Shown: positions 21,051 through 30,705 of the stretch, in pieces
Layout of the letters: each line of letters opens with the position of its first letter
Position numbering within the stretch: the stretch's first letter is position 1
Assembly (NCBI RefSeq): GCF_048771995.1
Contig: NC_133050.1
Coordinates: forward strand, 7,550,501 to 7,614,500
Origin: Taeniopygia guttata
Lineage: Eukaryota > Chordata > Aves > Passeriformes > Estrildidae
Reading direction: 5' to 3'
Length of the DNA stretch: 64,000 bases
Program-made: the position numbers and the translations under genes
The notes under the pieces: generated by a model
What the model saw: only the letters and a program-made list of their open reading frames with translations
Told to the model about the DNA's origin: nothing
Databases searched by the model: none

Positions 21051-21169
21051 GTTCTGTTGCATTCAAATTCCCACGTTGGTTTTTTTCCTTGTAACTCCTA
21101 CTTCAAACTCATCTTTTGGTCTAAATCAGGAATTTGGGAGGGCTGGAGGCTCCAGGATGAGAACCAGAG

Positions 21170-22325
21170 CCAATTATCCCACTCAGCACTGGGTTTGAAG
21201 GGGGGACAACAAATATTCCACCATCAGTATTTCCCACTGAAGCTGTTTTATACCCCTATTTTTTCCTCACGTTTTCTTTTCAGCCTTTTCTTCTACGAAT
21301 CCTTCAGTTGGAAACCACTTTGCCCAGAGACAGCTGAAATCCTCCTCTCTTAAATCCTGGAGTCACTTTCAGGTTACTTTAACAGGAATAGGAGCTCTGG
21401 TTTCACCCTGTGACACATTCTGGAATTTGCTGAACTGGAATTCTGTGGGATTTTTTTCCTCCTGTCTCCACTTCACCTCGATTGCAAACAAATTATCTAA
21501 TTGTTTTCCAATTGAGCCCGTTCCTTCATCCCCATTAAGGTTTTACTCCGGGCTGATGAATTTATGATGTGCCATCATTAAATTAATCGCAGATTAAAAT
21601 TCCTAAACCTCTTTAGGCACAGGGAATTTAAGCAACTGTAGTTGTGTGTCATCTAATTTTCTATTTACCTCCAGAGCTGTCAATTCAATTTTTTAAACCC
21701 ATTTTCAGCTTAAACAGAAAGTAAAAAATTTGATTTTCCAAGCAGGAATCTCTCATATGGATAACTTATTTTTCTTGATATTTCCCACATTTATGTTCAT
21801 TCTTCTTGATTTAATAAATATTAAGGATTCTATAGTGCAATAAAAAATATTAAAAACATCTTTTAAACTTTTTTTGGGGGGTTCCTGCTCTCCCTCCCAT
21901 GTTTTCCAAGGAAGTAAAGCCGGGTTTTCGATCACCTTTGGCACATCTTTAGAGCTGGGGTTCACCCAGGGTTCTCCCTGTGCTCCCATGCCGACAGAAA
22001 ACAACAGCACCAGGCGGGATCTGAGCTCTTGTGCCACTCCTCCCTTGGGAAATCCTCTCTTGCACAGCCCGGTGACATTTTGCTGTCACATGAAAGCAGC
22101 TCTTTGATGATGCCACAGCCGGGAGAAATTTCTCCACATCTTGAAGAGTTTGGCGTTGCCAGCTCAGAGTGATGGCTCAGAAATCACAGAGGTTCCTTGG
22201 TGGATTTCCTTTGGTTCCCATCCCCATCCTCACATTTTTATTCTTTAATACTCCTGAAGGTGTGTTCAGCTTTCCCAAACCTCAGAATTCGGCAGGGAAT
22301 CATGATAATTCCTAAAAACCGGTTC
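21170..22325. other. Gene-free interval between G6 and G7
   Basis: AT-rich and largely unique-looking. G6 and G7 converge across it. No gene seen. Confidence 0.45.
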
Positions 22326-22329
22326 TAAA

Positions 22330-22605
22330 TATGGCAGAATGGATGAGGCTGGGCTCTGCTCCCAGGGAACAGGGCCAGGACAAGAGGGAACAGCCTCGAT
22401 CTGTGCTGGGGAGGCTCAGGGTGGGAAATTTGGGAAAATTCCTTCTGGAAAGGGCAGCCAAGGAGGTTTGGAGTGGCCACCCCTGGAGGTGTCTGAGGAA
22501 TGTCTGGACATGGCACTGGTCTGGTGGGAGGTGGACATCGACCAAAGACGGGACTCGATGACCTTGGAGATTTTTTCCAGCCTCAAGGACTGGATTTTAT
22601 GATTC
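22330..22605 (+). mobile_element. CR1 LINE 3'-end fragment
   Basis: GGAACAGGGCCAGGACAAGA, 'GGCTCAGGGTGGGAAATTTGG', 'CCCCTGGAGGTGTCTGAGGA' and a final GACCTTGGAGATTTTTTCCA. Plus orientation, 5'-truncated. Confidence 0.88.
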
Positions 22606-22980
22606 CAGGAGTGAACAGAATCCTTCAGGAGGGAGGAGCTGAGCTAAACCAGGGTGTAAAATAAAAACCTGTGGCTTTCCAGCCATCAGCTGACCACCCC
22701 TCACTTGTTCATCCTACAGCTCGAAGTTGTCACCTCCAGAGACCCCTGTGCCCCCCAGAGAACAACTGAACTCTTTTGTGCTTGAATTTCGGGTACTCAT
22801 CCAACCCTCCGTTTCACAACCCCGATTAATTAAACAATTACCTCCCAATTACCATAAAACTCCGTAATTGTTGCTCACTGAACCAGCTCGAGGAAGCCTA
22901 GGGAGGTAGAGGAGAGGATGGGACCGAAACGGCCCCGCAGAGAAAGGAAATCCCAACAAAATGTGCTGATGCAGGAGGAT

Positions 22981-22986
22981 TTTAAT
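22981..22986 (-). terminator. Poly(A) signal ATTAAA of G7
   Basis: ATTAAA followed after seven bases by TGCATC on the minus strand. Confidence 0.75.
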
Positions 22987-23358
22987 AGGATACACTATGA
23001 ATGACACCAAACAGACACTCCTTCCTTCAGCCCACTGTCCAAGAAGGATCCACCTTCCACCCATTGTTCTTCTGCTGTCAGGGCTGCACTGACAAACTCC
23101 TGCCAGGCCTTTCAAGCTGTTCTGTTTTTCTTCTCTTGGCACAATGGAAAGAAGGAGCTGGCACTGAAGGGTGATTAACAGAGGCTGTTGTTAATTAAAG
23201 ACAAAGGGGGAGTGCAGGGAAGAGGTGTGGGCCCAGTTCCCAGAAGTCCTGAGTCAGGGTGGCTCCCGTTGATGCTTTTGCCATCTCCAAAAGCCAGTCC
23301 CAGCTGCAGGTCTGGATCGTGGGGTTCTATCCCCCGGGCCTGCGGATCTTCAGCTGCC

Positions 23359-23868
23359 TCAGTTTCCCAGGCGGGATCCACGGCTGCTGCTGGTGTAGAA
23401 CTTCCTGAGGTAGCAGCCCCCCGAGGAGGAGCCCCCACATCCAGAGGAGCCTGCCTTCCCTGACATGCTCCCACATCCATAGGAGCCCCCAGACCCATAG
23501 GAGCCCCCAGACCCATAGGATCCCCCAGATCCATAGGAGCCCCCAGACCCGTAGGAGCCCCCAGATCCATAGGAGCCCCCAGATCCATAGGAACCCCCAA
23601 TTCTAGACAGGCCACCAGAGTAGCCTCCCATCCCTGAGCCGTAGGAGGAACCACCGGAGGGCTGGGGCATGGATGATGTCACGATGCTTTCCTGGGGGCA
23701 GGAGCTCAGGATGGGGCCGGGGAAGGTGATCCACACAGGTGGGGCGTAGACGAGGGCCGTGGAGTCCCCACACGAGGCCACGCAGGGGCCGAGGCCTCTG
23801 CTGTAGGCACAGGGCTCGGGACACGTCACCTCGCAGCCGGGCAGGCACCGGGAGCTGATGCAGTTCAT
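23359..23868 (-). CDS. Corneous beta-protein, GGSYGS-repeat type (G7)
   Basis: A 169-residue CBP. The head is MNCISSRCLPGCEVTCPEPC; the core at 27-63 reads CVASCGDSTALVYAPPVWIT, with an unusual Trp (residue 46) where most CBPs have Val, and it ends SIVTSS. Residues about 90-137 hold eight GGSYGSGG repeats. The tail has KAGSSGCGGSS, then CYLRKFYTSSS, and ends RGSRLGN without a terminal cysteine. The start at 23868 is 11 nt after the splice site CTCCAG; the frame stays open far upstream (to 24399) but only through the intron and a CR1 copy. Head-to-head with G8, with which it shares the CAYSRxLxPCVASCGDS segment. Confidence 0.93.
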   Translation of the reverse strand: MNCISSRCLPGCEVTCPEPCAYSRGLGPCVASCGDSTALVYAPPVWITFPGPILSSCPQESIVTSSMPQPSGGSSYGSGMGGYSGGLSRIGGSYGSGGSYGSGGSYGSGGSYGSGGSYGSGGSYGSGGSYGCGSMSGKAGSSGCGGSSSGGCYLRKFYTSSSRGSRLGN

Positions 23869-23879
23869 GGTTCTCAGGG

Positions 23880-24728
23880 CTGGAGGAGGAGCTGGGAAAG
23901 AGAAAATGGAGTCAGGGATTGTCAGGGACAGCAGATAAGGTCCTCGTCCTTCCTGCTCATGGAACTCCAGGATCCCAGAGGTTGGAAAAGAGCTCCAAGA
24001 GCATTGAGTCCCTGCTGTGCCCAAGCCCCACCTGCTCACCCAGACCAGTGTCCAGTCCTTCCTCGGACATCTCCATGGGTGGCCACTCCAAACCTCCCTG
24101 AGCCCCTTCCAAGGCCTGGCCACCCTTTCCAGGAGGAATTTCCCCAAATTTCCCACTCTGAGCCTCCCCTGGCACAGCTCGAGGCTGTTCCCTCTTGTCC
24201 TGGCCCTGTTCCCTGAGATCAGATCCCAAATTCCCCCTGGAGGAGCCCAAAATTCCCCCTGGATCCCCCTTTTCTCGAGGTTGAGCCCTCCCAGCTCCCT
24301 CAGGATTCTCCAGACCCTTCTCCAGCTGCTCCAGCCCCTCAGTGACCTTCCTGAGTTGTGGGACCAAGAACTGGCCAGAGGATCGAGGTGTGGCTTCACC
24401 TCCTCCCTCAGATCGTCCTGTCTTGGGACACCATTTCTCCCTCCCCTGTAGAAAATGCCTTGGATTTTGTTTTTTAAGTAAACTTAAGCTTTAAATTTGC
24501 ACCTCAAGCCTTGAAGAGCCACAAGAAAAATTCCAATAACTCCTAAAATTCTATCTTTAAATATAAGATGGATTTCTTCCAAGTGACTGCAGTGAGACTC
24601 CAATGAAAAGCAGAATTTCACTGCCACGTCTCCTGGCTAAAATGCCCAAAATCAAGGGCCGAGTCCTTTTTTAAAGCTGTTGCTACAGAGGATGAGAGAG
24701 ACCAAAGATCAGCTTAAATCCAACTCAC
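23880..24728 (-). other. Intron of G7 with CR1
   Basis: Bounded by GTGAGT (24723-24728) and CTCCAG. About 475 bp of it is an inserted CR1 end. Confidence 0.75.
23945..24420 (-). mobile_element. CR1 LINE 3' region, long fragment
   Basis: Reverse-oriented CR1 with 'GGTTGGAAAAGAGCTCCAAG', 'GGTGGCCACTCCAAACCTCC', 'CTCGAGGCTGTTCCCTCTTGTCC' blocks and CAGCTGCTCCAGCCCC. It opens an apparent coding extension upstream of G7, which is an artefact. Confidence 0.88.
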
Positions 24729-24792
24729 CTGGAGTAGCAGGAGAAGTCAGGAGAAGGTTTGAGGAGACTGCGGAGATGTTCCTGCTTTTATA
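24723..24792 (-). promoter_or_regulatory. G7 promoter, TATA box and leader exon
   Basis: TATAAAAG on the minus strand at 24785-24792; leader exon about 24729-24760 with CTTCTCCTG words, ending CCAG before GTGAGT. Confidence 0.78.
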
Positions 24793-25184
24793 CCTCTTTG
24801 GAGGCAGCTCCTGGGGTAGGAAGCACCCCATAAAATCTCTCACCCTTACCAAATTCTGATTTTTTTTCCTCTCTGTGACTTCTCTAACGCCTGTAATTAT
24901 TTTCATAGTTTCCAATTAGCAAATCAACCCTCGACATATACAATCTGACTCTCATATCATAAATCTGGCTTTTTCATTGTGTGGGAATTTTACAGCCCGG
25001 CTCCTGTGCAACATCCCAGGGATGACTGGATTTACAATGGAACCTGACCCCTGCCTGTTATTTTTCATTAATGATTTAAGTGAGGTCTGGTCAGATCAAC
25101 GCTGCAAGTCTGCACTAAAGAACGGCTTGGGTTGATGAGGAGATAAATTTGAAGGTCAAACTCATTTGTGAAGAATTTCAGGAG
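24793..25184. other. Divergent intergenic region G7-G8, left part
   Basis: AT-rich, no gene or repeat recognised. TATA boxes of G7 and G8 are only about 1.2 kb apart. Confidence 0.45.
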
Positions 25185-25375
25185 GAATTTCCTCATGGAA
25201 AGGGCTTTGGAAGGGGCTGACCGGGGGGTTTGGAGTCCCCATCCCTGGAGGTGTCCGAGGAACAACTGGACATTGGTCTGGGTGACCAGGTGGTGATGGC
25301 TCAGATGTTGGACTTGATGACCTTGGAGGGCTTTTCCAACCAAGATGATCCCAAGGTTCCAAGTTTGGGATCCAC
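25185..25375 (+). mobile_element. CR1 LINE 3'-end fragment
   Basis: 'TTTCAGGAGGAATTTCCTCATGGAAAGGG', then 'CCCATCCCTGGAGGTGTCCGAGGA' and 'GACCTTGGAGGGCTTTTCCAACC'. Sits between the divergent promoters of G7 and G8. Confidence 0.85.
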
Positions 25376-25970
25376 CATTGGGCACAAAGGCCTGGTGATC
25401 TTGAGCTGTGCCCTTTCAGTGGCACTGGTGGCATCCTAGTGACAGTGCTGAGCTCAGCATCCCCAAAATGAGTTTTGATTAAAATTACTCAGAGGTTTCG
25501 GGGCTTAGAGGGCTTCGTGTGTTGCTTCAATGTCTTTGAAATGTGTTTTGCTGTCTCATTCCCTCAATCTGTGGATGCAGGAGGGGTTGCAAAGAGCCCT
25601 GACCCCTATCCGAGGTCAGATTATTCTGTTTGGGAGGGATTTCACCCAAATCTGAGGATTACGCCCCAATTGTGTGAGTGACATGAGGGGAGCCACCTTC
25701 CTGAGAGTCACCGAAGGAAAACAAACACAGAGATCAGCTCCTGTTGCTTTTGGAGCCTGAATGATGTTGAAAGGATCTTCCTCCATGAAGTCTGAGACAA
25801 AAGGAGAATTTTGGGTGTTGGGTTTGTGTCACTCAAAGCAGGGCTGGAAAAGATCAGTGATTACAAGCTGAAATGAAAACAATGGCGAGGCTTAAGAGGA
25901 TCTGTTTCTTTGTAAGTGATAAGAATTTGGTAAATAATGGGTGACATCACATCCTTCTTATTGTCTGAAA
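25376..25970. other. Region upstream of G8
   Basis: No repeat or gene recognised up to the TATA box. Confidence 0.4.
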
Positions 25971-25974
25971 ATGG

Positions 25975-26053
25975 TATAAAAGGGGAGAGATCTGAGAAAC
26001 CTTCCATCCTCGCAGCTCCACTGATTTCTTCCCTCCAAGACAACCAGGTAAGT
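25975..26053 (+). promoter_or_regulatory. G8 promoter, TATA box and leader exon
   Basis: TATAAAAG at 25975-25982; leader exon about 26005-26047 (pyrimidine-rich, ending ACCAG) and donor GTAAGT at 26048-26053. Confidence 0.82.
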
Positions 26054-26547
26054 CTGACTTCATTGCACTCCTCAATACTTTGAAATTTCTCTTTTTTTAT
26101 CTTGCAAAATTCCAACAGTTTTAGAAAAGCTGAGGGAGAGAAGAGTGGCTTTAGAAAAATTGGGGGAAAGGGAAGAAAAGAGCAAGGAAAATTTTCCTTG
26201 GGGACTTTCCAAAGGGAAATCTTCCTGCAGATCTACTTGAAAAGGGAATTAATGGGACTATTCTGGGCAAGGAATTGTTTAAGGATCAACAGTTCAGCCC
26301 CAGAGAAAAGGGGAAGGTTTGGGGGATTTTTAAGAGAGATTCAGAAGAAAAAGAGATGTGGTGGTAGGAAAGGAAGAACTGAGAAGCCTCAAACAGGTCA
26401 GGAAGGAAGGAAACAGCAGGAAAAATGGGAATCTGTGAGGGAGGATTGAACTGGGAGCAGCTGGAGATGGACAAAGTGCAACTGGTTCATACTGGGAACC
26501 CGTGGCCTGACTGTGCTGCTTCCCTGACCTCCCCTTTCCTCTCCCAG
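26048..26547 (+). other. Intron of G8
   Basis: Five hundred bases from GTAAGT to CTCCCAG, purine-rich in the middle (GGGAAAGGGAAGAAAAG and related words). No repeat family seen. Confidence 0.75.
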
Positions 26548-26568
26548 CTTGATCCCAACTCCCAAGCA

Positions 26569-27129
26569 ATGATGTCGAACGTCGGCTCCGAGTGCGTGCC
26601 GGGCTGCGAGGTGGCCTGTTCCCAGCCCTGTGCCTACAGCAGGAGCCTGGAGCCCTGTGTTGCCTCCTGTGGAGATTCCAGAGCCGTGGTGTTCCCTCCT
26701 CCCGTGGTCCTCACCTTCCCGGGCCCCACTCTCAGCACCTGCTCCCAGGAGAGCGTGGTGGGAGCGTCCCAACCCATGGTTTTGGGTGCTCCCATCGCAA
26801 ACATCTCCGATGAGTCCTACGGAGTGGGGGGCTCCTTTGGGGCCGGAAGCACGGTGGGGGTGGGACCCACCTTTGGATCCGGGGGCTCCTTCGGCTACGA
26901 GGGCTCCTCGGGGATCAGGGGTTCCTTTGGATATGGGGGTTCCTTTGGTTACGGAATGCAGAATTCCCGCGGGTCCTGTGGCTACGGGGGTGTGCTGGGA
27001 GCAAAGGGCTCCTTTGGGTCTGGGGGTGCCTTTGGCTACGGAGGCTCCTCGGGAATGGGGAGCTCCTGTTATGGCTTGAGGTCCCGCAGCAGCCGTGGAT
27101 CCTACCTGGGGAGCCGGAGTTCATCCTAA
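26569..27129 (+). CDS. Corneous beta-protein, GGSFGYGG tail (G8)
   Basis: A 186-residue CBP starting MMSNVGSECV; the second Met (26572) is the alternative start. The core is at about 30-67 and reads PPPVVLTFPGPTLSTCSQES, with Thr for Ile after GP and Ser for Pro before QES, both departures from the otherwise fixed core. Residues 85-165 are GGSFGxGG and GYGGS(F/S) repeats with irregular spacing. The tail is Ser/Arg-rich (LRSRSSRGSYLGSRSSS) with no terminal cysteine; the last cysteine is near residue 167. The exon begins 21 nt before the start. Divergent partner of G7 and tail-to-tail with G9 (3' ends about 450 bp apart). Confidence 0.93.
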   Translation: MMSNVGSECVPGCEVACSQPCAYSRSLEPCVASCGDSRAVVFPPPVVLTFPGPTLSTCSQESVVGASQPMVLGAPIANISDESYGVGGSFGAGSTVGVGPTFGSGGSFGYEGSSGIRGSFGYGGSFGYGMQNSRGSCGYGGVLGAKGSFGSGGAFGYGGSSGMGSSCYGLRSRSSRGSYLGSRSSS

Positions 27130-27424
27130 AGCCAAGCAAGCCAGAGGATGAAAACCCGGGATCCAGATCCACAGCCAAGCCTGGAATTCCGAGGCTGCTC
27201 CCTGAAAACCAGGCCCACATCTCTTCCTGCTCTGCCTCATCTCCAATCAAACACCGTGGCATGACGTCTCTCCTGGAACTCTTTAATTGATCTCATCCTG
27301 TGTCCCTTCTGGTGGGGTGGAAATGCTTCAGAATTCCATGTGGGGTTTTCTGTAAAGGTCCCAGCTGCCCTGGGACCCCCCATGAATTGCTCTGTTTTGT
27401 TCTATTTAATTTACTTCAAGCCCT

Positions 27425-27430
27425 AATAAA
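27425..27430 (+). terminator. Poly(A) signal AATAAA of G8
   Basis: AATAAA followed after 13 bases by TGCATTG. About 295 nt past the stop codon. Confidence 0.8.
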
Positions 27431-27479
27431 AATCTTTCCAAAATGCATTGGCAGCTTCCTGATTTTCCTTTCTGTGCAA

Positions 27480-27660
27480 TCCCAGGATCATTTCAGCTGG
27501 AAAAGACCTCCAAGGTCATCAAGTCCAATCTTTGATCCCCACAAAATGAGGTCAACCCTAAGCATCCAAATCCCCCATTACCCTGCCTCCAAGGGTAAAC
27601 TGGTTTTAACTGGGGGCTGCACCAGTCCATCGCTGGAGGTTTTTCCAAGCTATTGGAAAT
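27480..27660 (-). mobile_element. CR1 LINE 3'-end fragment, degraded
   Basis: 'CAGCTGGAAAAGACCTCCAAGGTCATCAAGTCCAATC' type block in reverse CR1 orientation, followed by weakly matching sequence. It fills the gap between the converging G8 and G9. Confidence 0.75.
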
Positions 27661-27874
27661 TTTCTGTGCTACTTATTGGATAACGTGGAATAGATCAGAA
27701 AGGGAAAATAGTTTATTGAGAAATTTCAGACTAATTATATTTGCATTAAAGCAGAATTAATTCCCCTCTGATGAGAATTAATTACTGCACAAGGATTCCC
27801 TTCTTTAGGACCAGTTTGTAACTGAAAGTGCGGCGAAATAAAAGCCAGAACCCGGGGCTGTGATGCAACAGGGC

Positions 27875-27880
27875 TTTAAT
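27875..27880 (-). terminator. Poly(A) signal ATTAAA of G9
   Basis: ATTAAA followed after seven bases by TGCATC on the minus strand. Confidence 0.8.
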
Positions 27881-27929
27881 ACAAACAAAAAGTGGGATGA
27901 GGCAGTGCAGAGACAAAGAACGGAATCTC

Positions 27930-28004
27930 CATGTCAGCATTCCCATTTCAGCATTCCCATTTCAGCATTCCCATTTCAGCATTCCCATTTCAGCATTCCC
28001 ATCC
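27930..28004 (-). repeat. 14-bp minisatellite in G9 3' UTR
   Basis: Five copies of CAGCATTCCCATTT in direct tandem, located in the predicted 3' UTR of G9. Confidence 0.92.
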
Positions 28005-28286
28005 CAGCCTGGACTCCCGTCCAGCAGTCATTCCAAGACATTCTTTTTCCAGCCGGACACTTTCCCAGCCAAGTCCCATGACTGGTTTGACTCTTCGGGT
28101 TCAGGGAGTACAAAACACAACAGGAGCGAGGGACAAAGGGAGGGAACATCGGGATCCTAAGCCTTGGATAAAGCACAACGAGATCCAAACAACCCCGGCT
28201 CCGAGCGGAGACTGCTTGGAATTCCTAGCTCTCAACTACTACTCGACATCCTATTTTTCCTTTGGACATTCCCCAGCTTTAAAGGG

Positions 28287-28904
28287 TTAAAAAGGCCCGT
28301 AGTTCCCGTAGCGATATCTGTAGTAGCCTCGGGGGAAATAGGGATAATAATTCCTACCGTAGCCTGAGAAATAGGAGCTGCGGTAGAGGCTCCCCAGCCG
28401 TGACATCCCACCCCCGCAGGAGGAGCCCCCTCCCATTCCCCCGCAGGAGGAGCCCCCTCCCATTCCCCCGCAGGATCCCATTCCTCCCCCTCCAGAGCCC
28501 ATTCCTCCCCCTCCAGAGCCCCATCCCGATCCCATCCCACCTCCTCCAGACCCCATCCCTCCACCTCCAGACCCCATCCCTCCTCCGGATCCCATCCCTC
28601 CTCCGGATCCCATCCCACCACCTCCAGACCCCATCCCACCACCTCCAGACCCCATCCCACCCCCTCCGGACCCCATTCCGCCGCCGATTTCGGGGATGGA
28701 CGACCCAACGATGCTCTCGGTGGGGCAGGAGCTGATGATGGGCCCCGGGAATGTCACGACCACGGGCGGGGCGTAGACGATGGCTCGGGACTCTCCGCAG
28801 GAGGCGACGCAAGGCTCACTGCAGGCATCGACGTAGGGCTGGGAGCACGTCACCTCGCAGGGCGAAGCGCAGCGGGCGCTGAGCAGTTGGCCATAGGAGG
28901 ACAT
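28287..28904 (-). CDS. Corneous beta-protein, Gly-Met-rich with Tyr-Arg tail (G9)
   Basis: A 205-residue CBP. The head contains SARCASPCEVTCSQPY; the core (31-67) reads CVASCGESRAIVYAPPVVVT and ISSCPTESIVG, with Thr for Gln before ES. Residues 73-150 are GGGGMGSG repeats, so methionine takes the place usually held by Tyr or Leu. After a short Cys-Gly block the final 38 residues are Tyr/Arg-rich (SYFSGYGRNYYPYF, then RGYYRYRYGNYGPF), a cation-pi style adhesive tail. The start at 28904 follows the splice site CCAG by 15 nt. The Gly-Met repeat is unusual; I know of no CBP for which it is standard. Confidence 0.93.
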   Translation of the reverse strand: MSSYGQLLSARCASPCEVTCSQPYVDACSEPCVASCGESRAIVYAPPVVVTFPGPIISSCPTESIVGSSIPEIGGGMGSGGGGMGSGGGGMGSGGGGMGSGGGMGSGGGMGSGGGGMGSGGGGMGSGWGSGGGGMGSGGGGMGSCGGMGGGSSCGGMGGGSSCGGGMSRLGSLYRSSYFSGYGRNYYPYFPRGYYRYRYGNYGPF

Positions 28905-28919
28905 CGTTCCCGATCCAAC

Positions 28920-30118
28920 CTGGAAGGACGGGAAGGTCTCAGCCTGGTGAAGGCACAGCCTGGGAAGGATGGGGAAGAGTTCCTCCGTTCTGGAGTTATT
29001 TGTGGGTTTAATTCTTTAAGTGACGCCTTTTAGGGGTAAAAAATGTCCCCAGGTAAAAACTCTCCCCATGTCCTCAGACTTCTCCGTGAGAGAGGGAATC
29101 CGGGTGAAGAAAATGTGCTTTGTCCCTAAATTCTGAGGGATGAGGCTGAGATATCCCGTAGGAAATGGGAGGTGTAGGGGAGATTGTTCCCTTTGGAATT
29201 TGCTGGAAAGGGAGACGGAAATGGAGATTTGCTGGATGATGTTTGGATGGACAGGTGCAGATGTGTGCGATCAAACCATCTGAATAAATGAGTTTGTGGT
29301 TAAAAAAAAATAAAAATAAAAATAAATCATCATTTCTAAGGCACAATCAGCTTTTCCATAAATTGCGCCAATCAAGAGTGATGAACTGTGGGGAAATGTT
29401 TCTGATTCTGTTCCCACTCCTCTCTAGTGCTCCAGGAATGGACATTGAAGATCCAGTTCTGATCCCTGGCATGGGCAGGGACACTTTCCATAGACCCCAA
29501 ACCCTGTCCAACCTGGCCTTGGACAGTTCCAGGGATGGGGCTGCCATGGCTTTTCTGGGAATTCCATTCCAGGGCCTCCGCATGCTCACAGGGAAGGATT
29601 TGTCCCTAAAATGCCAGCTAAACCTCCTGTCCATCACTGTGAACCCATTCCCCCTTCTCCTGGCACTCCATCCCTTGGAAAAAGTCTCTCCCCGTGTTCC
29701 TTTTGGCTCCTTCAGGTCCTGGAAGGCCACAATTGGATCACCCCAAAGATTTTCTGCATTTTTGTCCTGTCTCTGTGCCCAGAATGAGTTCTGGGAAGAA
29801 CCTCCCTGTCCTTCTCCCACTTCATTCCCTTCCCTGTTCCTTTTGGGAATCAATCCCACCCTGATCAGGGGTTTGGAGTGACCCTTCTCCATAAATGAAT
29901 GCTCAATTCCTAAAAATTCCTCCCATCAACATTGGTACAACTCCCATTCCTTTCTCTGCTTTTATCCACCTTAATCCCAAGCCCGACTTCCCACGCAAGA
30001 ACGGGTTTGGAGAATAAACTCTACCCTGATTTAGGATAGGCTATAAAACCTCAGTTCAAAGCTCCCCATAAACCAAATTACCTCTAATTAGGAGCTGATT
30101 CAGTTAAATCCGACTTAC
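28920..30118 (-). other. Intron of G9 with CR1
   Basis: About 1.2 kb between GTAAGT (30113-30118) and CCAG. Contains a CR1 copy at 29440-29770 and an A-rich run at 29301-29325. Confidence 0.72.
29440..29770 (-). mobile_element. CR1 LINE 3' region
   Basis: Reverse CR1 with 'CATGGGCAGGGACACTTTCC', 'AACCTGGCCTTGGACAGTTCC', 'TCCTTCAGGTCCTGGAAGGCCAC' and 'GGATCACCCCAAAG' blocks. Lies inside the G9 intron. Confidence 0.85.
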
Positions 30119-30184
30119 CCAGTCAGCGAGGAGAACGAGTCAGAGGAGGCAGCTCCAGGGCCGCCGGTCAGGAGCACTTTTATA
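30113..30184 (-). promoter_or_regulatory. G9 promoter, TATA box and leader exon
   Basis: TATAAAAG on the minus strand at 30177-30184. Leader exon 30119 to about 30152 carries TTCTCCTCGCTGACTGG, close to the G4 leader, and ends at GTAAGT. Confidence 0.8.
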
Positions 30185-30319
30185 TCCTGTCACGGAGAAG
30201 GGAAATTGGGAGCCACCTTGACGCAACCCCTTGTGAAATGGAATGTTTTCCCTGCTCCTGCCTCCCCTTGTCGCAACTGTTTTGATAACGCCTTAGGATT
30301 AGGAGATAATTCCCAATCC

Positions 30320-30705
30320 CACACAGGGCACTGCAGGTGCTTCACCCTTCCCAGGTCTTTGCTGGAAGTCTCTCCATCCTGGAGAATGGAGGGGAGGGTT
30401 TTCCCTAAAAACTGAGGGGATTTTCCCTAAAATATTCATTCTGTGTCTCCGTGGTCACTTTGTGTTCATGCCGTGGGTTTTTATGGAATTTCTGACTTGG
30501 GACATAAATTTCCAGGCCCACACAGGGCACTGCAGGTGCTTCACACTTCCAGGACCTTTGTTGGGAATCCCACCATCCACGGAGGGGGGTTTTCCCTAAA
30601 ACACGTGGATTTTCCCTAAAATATTCCCTCTGTCTGTGCATAGTCACTCTGTGTTCACTCCATGGGTTTTTATGGAATTTCCATTCTTGGAGCTGTATTT
30701 CGAAC
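30320..30705. repeat. ~200-bp direct duplication
   Basis: 'CACACAGGGCACTGCAGGTG' occurs at 30320 and again at 30519, each followed by the same 180 bp (CTTCAC, TTTTCCCTAAAA, TCACTxTGTGTTCA, GGGTTTTTATGGAATTTC) with moderate divergence. Confidence 0.88.

Larger units (their letters stand above)
20030..21165 (+). repeat. Right arm of G5/G6 inverted duplication
   Basis: Partner of 15650-16790 in inverted orientation, with a spacer of about 3.2 kb that contains both divergent promoters. Near-identity covers exon 2 and about 100 bp of the intron and fades past the poly(A) site. Confidence 0.92.

Noticed and set aside
23869-24399. N-terminal extension of G7 upstream of the chosen start.
   Set aside because: It reads through the 3' splice site and an inserted CR1, so it is intronic.
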